From positions 1 to 7,228 of the forward strand of contig JAEYTA010000168.1 of the NCBI GenBank assembly GCA_023434265.1: a stretch of DNA of 7,228 bases, written 5' to 3'. The number at the start of each line of letters is the position of its first letter. Within the stretch, counting starts at the first letter, position 1. The stretch is from Pseudomonadota bacterium. GTDB taxonomy: Bacteria > Pseudomonadota > Alphaproteobacteria > Caulobacterales > Caulobacteraceae. The position numbers and the translations under genes are program-made. The notes beneath the pieces are model-generated. The model was not told the origin of the DNA. It made no database searches and saw nothing but the letters and a program-made list of their open reading frames with translations. Of the stretch, positions 1 to 4,785 are shown piece after piece.

Positions 1-943
1 CGGTCTCGACCTGGGTCCACGACACCTTCGAGCGGTCGCCGCGGCAGTCGGCGCGCTTGGTGACGAAGTTGTAGATGCCGCCCTTGCCCTCGGCGTCGCC
101 GGGGTACCAGTTCTGCACCGTCGAATATTTGATCTCGGCGTCGTCCAGGGCGACCAGCTCGACCACCGCGGCGTGCAGCTGGTTCTCGTCGCGCATCGGC
201 GCGGTGCAGCCCTCGAGATAGGAAACGTAGCTGCCCTTGTCGGCGATGATCAGGGTCCGCTCGAACTGCCCCGTCTGGCTGGCGTTGATGCGGAAATAGG
301 TCGACAGCTCCATCGGGCAGCGCACGCCCGGCGGGATGTAGACGAACGACCCGTCCGAGAAGACCGCGCTGTTCAGGGCGGCGAAATAGTTGTCCGACAC
401 GGGCACCACCGAGCCGAGGTATTGCCGCACCAGCTCAGGATGTTCGCGGATCGCCTCGCTCATCGGCAGGAAGATCACCCCGGCCTTGGCCAGCTCCTTC
501 TTGAAGGTGGTCACCACCGAGACGCTGTCGAACACGGCGTCCACGGCCACCTTCGGCGCGCCCTCGACCCCGGCCAGAACCTCCTGCTCCTTCAGCGGGA
601 TGCCCAGCTTGGCGTAAACCTCGAGCAGCTCCGGATCGACCTCGTCGAGGCTCTTCGGCCCGGCCTTCTTCTTGGGCGCGGCGTAGTAGTACAGGTCCTG
701 ATAGTCGACCGGCCCGTACTTCACCGCCGCCCAGGTCGGCTCCTCCATGGCCTGCCAGCGCTCGAAGGCGGCCAGCCGCCATTCCAGCATCCACGCCGGC
801 TCGCCCTTCTTCTCCGAGATGAAGCGGACGATGTCGGCGTTCAGCCCCTTGGGCGCGAACTCCTGCTCGATGTCCGAGGTGAAGCCGTGCTTGTAGCGCT
901 CCAGCTCCGCAACGGCGTCGACGGTTTCCTTAACGGCGGCCAT
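1..943 (-). CDS. sufB: SufB, Fe-S cluster assembly scaffold subunit (3' end outside window)
   Basis: SufB is the scaffold subunit of the cytoplasmic SufBC2D complex, on which iron-sulfur clusters are built from sulfur supplied by a cysteine desulfurase. The visible part is 314 residues of a protein usually about 480 to 490 long; the C-terminal third, with the later cysteine and histidine ligands, lies beyond the left edge. Recognisable SufB blocks are EPAWMLEWRL near residue 48, the YIPPGVRCPMELSTYFRIN segment, SYLEGCTAPMRDENQLHAAV, IKYSTVQNWYPGD, and CRGDRSKVSWTQVET at 300-314, whose Cys300 aligns with a conserved SufB cysteine. The ATG at 943 is 3 nt after the desulfurase stop. An AAGGAAG ribosome site (961-955) lies inside the end of that gene, about 11 nt before the start. 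The gene is the third of the iscR-desulfurase-sufB operon. The family call is very secure. Confidence 0.97.
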   Translation of the reverse strand, partial: MAAVKETVDAVAELERYKHGFTSDIEQEFAPKGLNADIVRFISEKKGEPAWMLEWRLAAFERWQAMEEPTWAAVKYGPVDYQDLYYYAAPKKKAGPKSLDEVDPELLEVYAKLGIPLKEQEVLAGVEGAPKVAVDAVFDSVSVVTTFKKELAKAGVIFLPMSEAIREHPELVRQYLGSVVPVSDNYFAALNSAVFSDGSFVYIPPGVRCPMELSTYFRINASQTGQFERTLIIADKGSYVSYLEGCTAPMRDENQLHAAVVELVALDDAEIKYSTVQNWYPGDAEGKGGIYNFVTKRADCRGDRSKVSWTQVET

Positions 944-946
944 GAC

Positions 947-2083
947 TTACGCGACTTCCTTCGCGCGTTCACTGACGCGCGCGACATGCTTCTGATAGGC
1001 GGCGACCCAGGCCTCGGCGAAGCGGACCCAGTCCGCCTCGGTCGTGCCCCAGCCGCCCGAGATGCGCACCGCCCCGGTGGCCAGCGGCTCCAGCCCCATG
1101 GCCAGAACGGTCTTCGACGGCTTGGTCTTGCCCGACGAGCAGGCGCTGCCGGCCGAGATCATCACCCCGGCGAGGTCGAGGGTGATCAGCTGCTGCGGGC
1201 TGTCCCAGCCCTCCACCGCCATGAACAGGGTGTTGGGCAGGCGCGGCGCGCCCTCGCCGATGATGGTCGCCCCCGCCGCCTTGACCTTCGCCTCGGCGGC
1301 GTCCCGCCACGCGGCGTGCGCAGTCGCCTCCGGCAGGTCGCGCGCGGCGCAGTCGGCGGCGACGCCGAAGCCGACGATGCCCGGCGTGTTCTCGGTGCCG
1401 GCGCGCAGGCCGCGCTCCTGCCCGGCGCCGTGCAGAATCTTCACCGCCTCGCGCCCGGCCTTCAGCACCAGGCAGCCGACGCCCTGCGGCCCGCCCAGCT
1501 TGTGCGCCGACAGGGTCAGCGAGTCCGCGTCCAGCACCCGCATGTCGACCGGGATCTTGCCCGCCGACTGGATGGCGTCGACGTGCAGCCAGCCGTCCGC
1601 CGCGCGCACCAGCTGCGCCGCCTCGGCGATCGGCTGGATCACCCCGCTCTCGTTGTTGGCGTGATGGATGGCCACCACCGCCCGGCCGGGGCGCTGCAGC
1701 ACCTCACCCAGCCAGGCCAGGTCGACCACGCCCTGGCCGTCGACCGGCAGCACCTCGACCGGCGCGCCCGACAGGGCCGCCGCCTCGGCCACGCAGGGAT
1801 GTTCGGTCGCCGAGACGATCACCCGCTCGCAGCCGGCCGCCAGGGCGCTGGCCATCGCTTGGGCGTTGGACTCGGTCCCGCCCGAGGAGAAGACGATCGC
1901 CGTCGGGTCGGCCCCGACCAGATCGGCGACCTTGGCCCGCGCATTTTCGACCCGCGCCCGCGCCCGCCGGCCAGCAGCGTGGACGGCGTTGGGGTTGCCG
2001 CCGTCGGCCAGCGCCTCGGCCATGGCCTCGCGGACCTCCGGGCGCACCAGGCCGGAGGCGTTGTAGTCGAGGTAGACGCTCAC
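947..2083 (-). CDS. Cysteine desulfurase, class I (NifS/IscS-like), of the SUF operon
   Basis: This is a pyridoxal-phosphate enzyme that removes sulfur from L-cysteine as a protein-bound persulfide for cluster assembly. It has 378 residues, a normal length for NifS/IscS. Visible features are the N-terminal YLDYNAS strand, SSGGTESNAQA (66-76) of the cofactor pocket, SATEHP (91-96) with the conserved His95, HVDAIQSAGK (167-176), the Schiff-base lysine Lys195 in LSAHKLGGPQG, and the catalytic loop ISAGSACSSG with Cys315. The SACSSG loop is class I; the RxGHHC motif of SufS is absent. The start is GTG at 2083, overlapping the iscR stop as GTGA, and no ATG in this frame fits better. The open frame continues upstream through iscR but lacks homology there. 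A GGAAG inside the end of iscR can serve as ribosome site. Alphaproteobacterial SUF operons often carry such an enzyme besides SufS, so I give no fixed symbol. Confidence 0.95.
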   Translation of the reverse strand: MSVYLDYNASGLVRPEVREAMAEALADGGNPNAVHAAGRRARARVENARAKVADLVGADPTAIVFSSGGTESNAQAMASALAAGCERVIVSATEHPCVAEAAALSGAPVEVLPVDGQGVVDLAWLGEVLQRPGRAVVAIHHANNESGVIQPIAEAAQLVRAADGWLHVDAIQSAGKIPVDMRVLDADSLTLSAHKLGGPQGVGCLVLKAGREAVKILHGAGQERGLRAGTENTPGIVGFGVAADCAARDLPEATAHAAWRDAAEAKVKAAGATIIGEGAPRLPNTLFMAVEGWDSPQQLITLDLAGVMISAGSACSSGKTKPSKTVLAMGLEPLATGAVRISGGWGTTEADWVRFAEAWVAAYQKHVARVSERAKEVA

Positions 2084-2559
2084 GCCGCCGCTTCCATCGC
2101 CGCAGGGGCGTTCGTCCGTCGCCGCGCGCCGGTGCGGTTCAACACCACATCCTCCAGCGACACCGCCGCCAGATAGGCGTGGATTTCCGCCCCCAGGTCT
2201 TCCCAGAGATTGTGGGTGATGCAGCGCTCGCCGCCCAGCATGCAGCCCTTGGGCGAGCCGTGGGCGACGCAGCGGGTCGCGCGGATCGGCTCGTCGACGG
2301 CCAGAACGATCTCGGCCACCACCGTCTCGTGCGCCCCCTTGGCCAGGCGGTAGCCGCCGCCCGGGCCGCGCACGCTCTGCACCAGACCGCTCTTGCGCAG
2401 CCGCGCGAACAGCTGCTCCAGATAGCTCAGCGAGATCTCCTGCCGCGCCGCGATTTCGGCCAGCGACACGGCCCGGCTGGCGCCGTCCGCCCCGCGTCCA
2501 TTCCTGGCCAGATCGGCCATGGCCATGACGGCGTATCGTCCCTTGGTCGACAGTCGCAT
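2080..2559 (-). CDS. iscR: IscR-type Rrf2 family transcriptional regulator of the SUF operon
   Basis: This is a DNA-binding repressor that senses iron-sulfur status by carrying a cluster itself. It has 159 residues: MRLSTKGRYAVMAM at the N-terminus, a winged helix-turn-helix (SLAEIAARQEISLSYLEQLF, 32-51), the wing GLVQSVRGPGGGYRLA (58-73), and a cluster-binding loop with Cys97, Cys106, Cys113 and His116 (GERCITHNLW). The ligand pattern is C-x8-C-x6-C-x2-H, against C-x5-C-x5-C-x2-H in E. coli IscR as I recall it. The start is the ATG at 2559, preceded by GAGG (2569-2566) with a 6-nt spacer; a TTG at 2571 would add four residues but overlaps the ribosome site. The ribosome site falls in the loop of a weak 5-bp GC hairpin (2560-2564 with 2577-2581). 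It is first gene of the operon, and the operator-like repeat upstream suggests autoregulation. The RirA, NsrR or CymR branches are less likely given the genes and loop. Confidence 0.93.
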   Translation of the reverse strand: MRLSTKGRYAVMAMADLARNGRGADGASRAVSLAEIAARQEISLSYLEQLFARLRKSGLVQSVRGPGGGYRLAKGAHETVVAEIVLAVDEPIRATRCVAHGSPKGCMLGGERCITHNLWEDLGAEIHAYLAAVSLEDVVLNRTGARRRTNAPAAMEAAA

Positions 2560-2609
2560 CGCGCACCTCAAAATTCGCGCGCTTTCCGGGGCTCCTGTGC
2601 TAGAACCCG

Positions 2610-2625
2610 CGCCTTCTCGAAGGCG
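2610..2625. other. Small inverted repeat in the iscR 5' untranslated region
   Basis: Cgcctt (2610-2615) and aaggcg (2620-2625) are exact complements around a 4-nt centre. In the iscR transcript this gives a short hairpin with loop CGAG, about 50 nt before the iscR start and just downstream of the predicted transcription start. There is no T-run after it on either strand, so it is not a typical terminator. Its role is unknown; it could stabilise the 5' end. Confidence 0.4.
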
Positions 2626-2639
2626 GCGCAGCGCAAGCG

Positions 2640-2654
2640 GGACTTAGAAAGTCC
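2640..2654. promoter_or_regulatory. Candidate IscR operator (type-1-like box)
   Basis: GGACTT (2640-2645) and AAGTCC (2649-2654) form a perfect inverted repeat around AGA. The core GACT-5 nt-AGTC reproduces the core and spacing of the E. coli type-1 IscR box (GACT, R, three A/T, Y, AGTC), although the flanks and the middle G differ. It covers the predicted -10 of the iscR promoter, a position where a bound repressor would block RNA polymerase. Known of the family: cluster-loaded IscR binds such boxes to repress its own operon. Inferred: the same loop works here. Confidence 0.68.
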
Positions 2655-2669
2655 TACTGGCGCGGTCAA
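2641..2669 (-). promoter_or_regulatory. Predicted promoter of the iscR-desulfurase-sufB operon
   Basis: On the minus strand TTGACCG (2669-2663) is followed after 14 nt by TCTAAGTC (2648-2641). Against the published Caulobacter housekeeping consensus TTGACGS, 10 to 14 nt, GCTANAWC, this matches 6 of 7 and 6 of 8 positions (counting N) with allowed spacing. Transcription would begin near 2634, giving an untranslated leader of about 75 nt before the ATG at 2559. The -10 element lies inside the inverted repeat annotated as an IscR operator. The call is inferred from the pattern and from lying upstream of the operon. Confidence 0.65.
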
Positions 2670-2719
2670 GTATTACGCGCCTGCGAAATGACAGTTGAAC
2701 ACGGGATATTCGACCGCCC

Positions 2720-3370
2720 ATGCCTGAAGTCATCCTGCCCGGCGCATCCGGACGCATCGAAGGCCGCTATTCCCCGGGCAAGCGCCCCAACGCCCCGATC
2801 GCCCTGATCCTGCACCCGCACCCCAAGGCCGGCGGGCACATGAACAACCCGGTGGCGGTGACCCTGTACCAGCTGTTCGTCAAGCGCGGCTTCGCCACCC
2901 TGCGTTACAACAGCCGCGGCGTCGGCAAGTCCCAGGGCGAGTTCGACTCCGGCGTCGGCGAGCTGGCCGACGCGGCCACCGCTCTGGACTGGCTGCAGGC
3001 CAACAACCCCGCCGCCACCCAGACCTGGGTCGCCGGCTACCAGTTCGGGGCCTACATCGGCATGCAGCTGCTGATGCGCCGGCCCGAGACCGACGGCTTC
3101 ATCTCGGTGTCGCCGCCGTCGAACATGTACGACTTCAGCTTCCTCGCCCCCTGCCCGGCCTCGGGTCTGTTCCTGCACGGCACGGCCGACACCATCGTGC
3201 CGCCGGTCGAGGTCGAGCGGGTGGTCAACAAGCTGCGCACCCAGAAGGGCATCGTCATCGACTACGAGCTCGAGGAAGGCGCCAGCCACTTCTGGCAGGA
3301 CCACCTCGACGCCGTCGAACGCCGGGTCGGGGCCTATCTCGACAAGCGGCTGGAAGAGAAGCCGGCCTGA
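2720..3370 (+). CDS. Alpha/beta hydrolase fold protein (COG2945-like) with Gln at the nucleophile position
   Basis: A cytoplasmic alpha/beta-hydrolase fold protein of 216 residues, no signal peptide. Family blocks are ALILHPHPKAGGHMNNPV (28-45, oxyanion side), FATLRYNSRGVGKSQGEFD (58-76), the nucleophile-elbow segment VAGYQFGAYIGMQLLMRRPE, LFLHGTADTIVPP (150-162) with the acid Asp157, and EGASHFW with the base His190. The elbow reads G106-Y-Q108-F-G110: the codon at the Ser position of the usual G-x-S-x-G is CAG (Gln), while the acid and base are kept. The protein may therefore be non-catalytic, or use another residue. The substrate is unknown. The start is the ATG at 2720 with only a weak upstream GGGA (2703-2706). 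The gene diverges from iscR, and I recall this family sitting beside SUF desulfurase genes in other alphaproteobacteria, which suggests a linked but undefined role. It converges with the TerC gene. Confidence 0.88.
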   Translation: MPEVILPGASGRIEGRYSPGKRPNAPIALILHPHPKAGGHMNNPVAVTLYQLFVKRGFATLRYNSRGVGKSQGEFDSGVGELADAATALDWLQANNPAATQTWVAGYQFGAYIGMQLLMRRPETDGFISVSPPSNMYDFSFLAPCPASGLFLHGTADTIVPPVEVERVVNKLRTQKGIVIDYELEEGASHFWQDHLDAVERRVGAYLDKRLEEKPA

Positions 3371-3378
3371 GGCCGGCT
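3360..3378. terminator. Hairpin between convergent genes, possible bidirectional terminator
   Basis: Agccggcc (3360-3367) and ggccggct (3371-3378) are perfect 8-bp complements separated by TGA, which is the stop codon of the hydrolase gene. The repeat lies 8 nt past the stop of the TerC gene on the other strand. On the minus strand it is followed by the pyrimidine-rich TCTCTTCC, a weak U-tract; on the plus strand no T-run follows. It could end transcripts from the minus strand and weakly from the plus strand. Confidence 0.5.
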
Positions 3379-3386
3379 CCCGAGGC

Positions 3387-4367
3387 TTACGGCTGCGGCG
3401 CCGCCGCCTCCCCCCGCGTCTTCCACAGCGACCAGACCACGCCACCGGCGAGGATCAGCGCCGTGATCGCCAGCGACCATTCCGGCGGGATCTTCCCCAG
3501 CCCGGTCAGGTCGGCCACGAACACCTTGCCGCCGATGAACACCAGCAGCACCGCCAGCGCCTGCTTCAGATAGGCGAAGCGGTGGATCACCGCGGCCAGG
3601 GCGAAATACAGCGCCCTGAGGCCGAGGATGGCGAAGATGTTCGAGGTGTAGACGATGTAGGGGTCAGTGGTGATGGCGAAGATCGCCGGCACCGAGTCGA
3701 CCGCGAAGATCACGTCGGCGATCTCGATCATCACCAGCGCCAGGAACATCGGCGTCGCCCACCAGACCATCCGTCCGCGCGCGTCCGGCTGGCGCACGAA
3801 GAATTTCTGGTCGTGCAGGGCGTCGGTCACCCGCAGCCGCCGCCGCATCCAGCGGACCATCGGATTGTCGCCGACGTCGCCATGGCCCTCGCCGGCGAAG
3901 AACATCTTGATCCCGGTCAGCACCAGGAAGGCGGCGAAGACGTAGAGCACCCAGCCGAACTGGCTGACCAGGGCCGCGCCCGCGCCGATCATCAGCGCGC
4001 GCAGCACGATGACCCCGAGGATGCCCCAGAACAGCACCCGGTGCTGCAGGGCCCGCGGAATGGCAAAGTAGCCGAAGATCATGGCGATGACGAAGACGTT
4101 GTCCATCGCCAGGCTCTTCTCGACCGCGAAGCCGGTCAGGTACTCGATGCCCGACTGCCGCCCGAGCTCCCACCACACCCAGCCGCCGAACAGCAGGGCG
4201 ATGGCGATGTACATGCCTGACAGCAGCAGGCTCTCGCGCACCCCGATCTCGTGCTGGTCGCGGTGCAGGACGCCGAGGTCGAGCGCCAGCAGCGCCGTGA
4301 CCACGGTCATGAAGGCCAGCCACATCCAGGCCGGCTTGCCGAGCCACTCGGCGAGCAGGATTTCCAT
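3387..4367 (-). CDS. TerC/Alx family integral membrane protein (probable metal exporter)
   Basis: An inner-membrane protein of 326 residues, close to E. coli Alx (about 320). TerC/Alx proteins are linked to manganese export and tellurite resistance. About eight or nine hydrophobic segments are visible, roughly at 14-32, 47-66, 85-103, 110-131, 137-157, 205-230, 243-262, 268-286 and 298-315. The conserved acidic residues in membrane segments are present: Asp30 in ALLALDLGVLHR, EKSLAMDN (83-90) and IEIADVIFAVDSVPAIFAIT (214-233). A basic loop (159-203) separates the two halves. The start is the ATG at 4367, preceded by a modest GGA about 9 nt upstream. It begins 27 nt after the stop of the DUF465 gene and is likely co-transcribed with it from the promoter near 4740, downstream of the structured leader. 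E. coli alx responds to pH and manganese through its leader RNA; whether this gene does is open. The metal specificity cannot be read from the sequence. Confidence 0.93.
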   Translation of the reverse strand: MEILLAEWLGKPAWMWLAFMTVVTALLALDLGVLHRDQHEIGVRESLLLSGMYIAIALLFGGWVWWELGRQSGIEYLTGFAVEKSLAMDNVFVIAMIFGYFAIPRALQHRVLFWGILGVIVLRALMIGAGAALVSQFGWVLYVFAAFLVLTGIKMFFAGEGHGDVGDNPMVRWMRRRLRVTDALHDQKFFVRQPDARGRMVWWATPMFLALVMIEIADVIFAVDSVPAIFAITTDPYIVYTSNIFAILGLRALYFALAAVIHRFAYLKQALAVLLVFIGGKVFVADLTGLGKIPPEWSLAITALILAGGVVWSLWKTRGEAAAPQP

Positions 4368-4394
4368 GCGATCTGTTCCGGAGGTTCTGGAGCG

Positions 4395-4595
4395 TCAGGC
4401 CGTCTGCGGGGGCGGGCTCACGCGCTCGGTCTGGCGCGCCTCCAGCGCCGCGATGCGGTCCCGGGCCGCGAGCTTGCGCTTCTTCAGTTCGGCGAGCCGA
4501 AAGGCGTCGGGCCGCCGGCGGCGCAGCTCCAGATCGATCAATTCACCCAGCCGAACATGCTCGCGGCGGGCGCGGTACAGTTGGATATGCAGCAT
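4395..4595 (-). CDS. YdcH/DUF465 family small helical protein
   Basis: A 66-residue, highly basic, alpha-helical protein of unknown function, probably cytoplasmic. The stretch LGELIDLELRRRRPDAFRLA (residues 16-35) followed by ELKKRKLAARDRIAALE matches the DUF465 (YdcH) pattern of a first helix, an xPDxxRL turn and a second helix with LKKRKLxxxDxI; the two helices probably form a coiled-coil hairpin. The ATG at 4595 is chosen because a strong AGAGGAGA (4608-4601) sits 5 nt before it. The frame is open to 4700, but the extra 35 residues show no family similarity and would cover the structured leader. The ribosome site itself lies in a perfect 6-bp hairpin, so translation may be controlled. The TerC gene follows after 27 nt. 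No biochemical role is established for this family to my knowledge. Confidence 0.85.
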   Translation of the reverse strand: MLHIQLYRARREHVRLGELIDLELRRRRPDAFRLAELKKRKLAARDRIAALEARQTERVSPPPQTA

Positions 4596-4600
4596 CGTCG

Positions 4601-4616
4601 TCTCCTCTGTGAGGAG
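4601..4616 (-). promoter_or_regulatory. Hairpin burying the DUF465 ribosome binding site
   Basis: In the minus-strand transcript CTCCTC (4616-4611), ACA, GAGGAG (4607-4602) form a perfect 6-bp hairpin with a 3-nt loop. The right arm is the Shine-Dalgarno sequence, 6 nt before the ATG at 4595. When folded, ribosome access should be limited. The hairpin begins 2 nt after the third copy of the leader 9-mer (4627-4619), so it could stack on, or be displaced by, rearrangement of the upstream leader. The complementarity is seen directly; the regulatory role is inferred. Confidence 0.6.
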
Positions 4617-4727
4617 CGGCTCGATGCCTGACCGGGACGGGAAACGGCTGGGCCCTGTCACGCATCGAGCACGCTCGATGCGGACCGACATCACGACCAC
4701 AGGGTCGCCAGAGGGGCCCGGTCCGCG
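4617..4727 (-). promoter_or_regulatory. Structured 5' leader of the DUF465-TerC transcript, candidate two-state regulatory RNA
   Basis: Read along the minus strand, the leader holds several exact complements. S1 pairs 4726-4719 with 4687-4680 (8 bp, arm GCGGACCG), with an inner 5-bp stem (4707-4703 with 4698-4694). A 9-mer GCATCGAGC (A, 4681-4673) is followed after 2 nt by its complement GCTCGATGC (B, 4670-4662), and GCATCGAGC recurs (C, 4627-4619). B can pair with A or with C, not both. GACCGGG (4723-4717) can also pair with CCCGGTC (4636-4630), which competes with S1. Two consistent folds follow: S1 plus B:C, or A:B plus the 4723/4630 helix; mixing B:C with the latter would be a pseudoknot. 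No yybP-ykoY signature is seen. Pairings are read from the sequence; function is inference. Alternatively the A/B dyad is a protein operator. Confidence 0.5.
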
Positions 4728-4733
4728 AGGATC

Positions 4734-4762
4734 AAACTAGGCGCCGACTTTCGAACCGGCAA
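4734..4762 (-). promoter_or_regulatory. Predicted promoter of the DUF465-TerC pair
   Basis: On the minus strand TTGCCGG (4762-4756) is followed after 14 nt by CCTAGTTT (4741-4734). The -35 matches 6 of 7 positions of the Caulobacter consensus TTGACGS; the -10 matches only 5 of 8 positions of GCTANAWC (counting N). Transcription would start near 4727, right where the first helix of the structured leader begins (4726), which supports the call. It lies 24 to 52 nt downstream of the DUF1343 stop, so read-through from that gene is also possible. I see no convincing terminator between them. Confidence 0.45.
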
Positions 4763-4785
4763 CGCGACAAACTGTCAGCGGTCGC

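Noticed and set aside
173..2176. A 667-codon open frame on the plus strand opposite sufB and the desulfurase
   Set aside because: Its Arg/Gly/His-rich translation resembles no family and lies antisense to two well-conserved genes; long antisense frames are expected in GC-rich DNA.
2179..2691. A 170-codon plus-strand frame opposite iscR and its promoter
   Set aside because: Antisense to iscR; it would cover the operator and has no recognisable motifs.
2655..2719. Promoter for the plus-strand hydrolase
   Set aside because: No pair of elements with acceptable spacing found; TTGAAC at 2695 is too close to the ATG to be a -35.
2666..3445. A 259-codon minus-strand open frame opposite the hydrolase
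   Set aside because: Low-complexity translation without family features; the plus-strand hydrolase explains the region.
3582..4220. A 212-codon plus-strand frame rich in His, Asp and Glu opposite the TerC gene
   Set aside because: It is the antisense reading of hydrophobic membrane codons; no ribosome site or similarity.
4596..4700. Longer N-terminus (start at 4700) for the DUF465 protein
   Set aside because: The additional residues are unlike the family, and the internal ATG at 4595 has an optimal ribosome site.
4617..4727. Known yybP-ykoY manganese riboswitch
   Set aside because: The hallmark GGGGAGUA-type loop sequence and the matching junction are not present in the leader; only the gene context is similar.
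4764..4785. Terminator after the DUF1343 gene
   Set aside because: Only a 5-bp gcgac/gtcgc match or a 4-bp gaca/tgtc match with no T-run; too weak to call.
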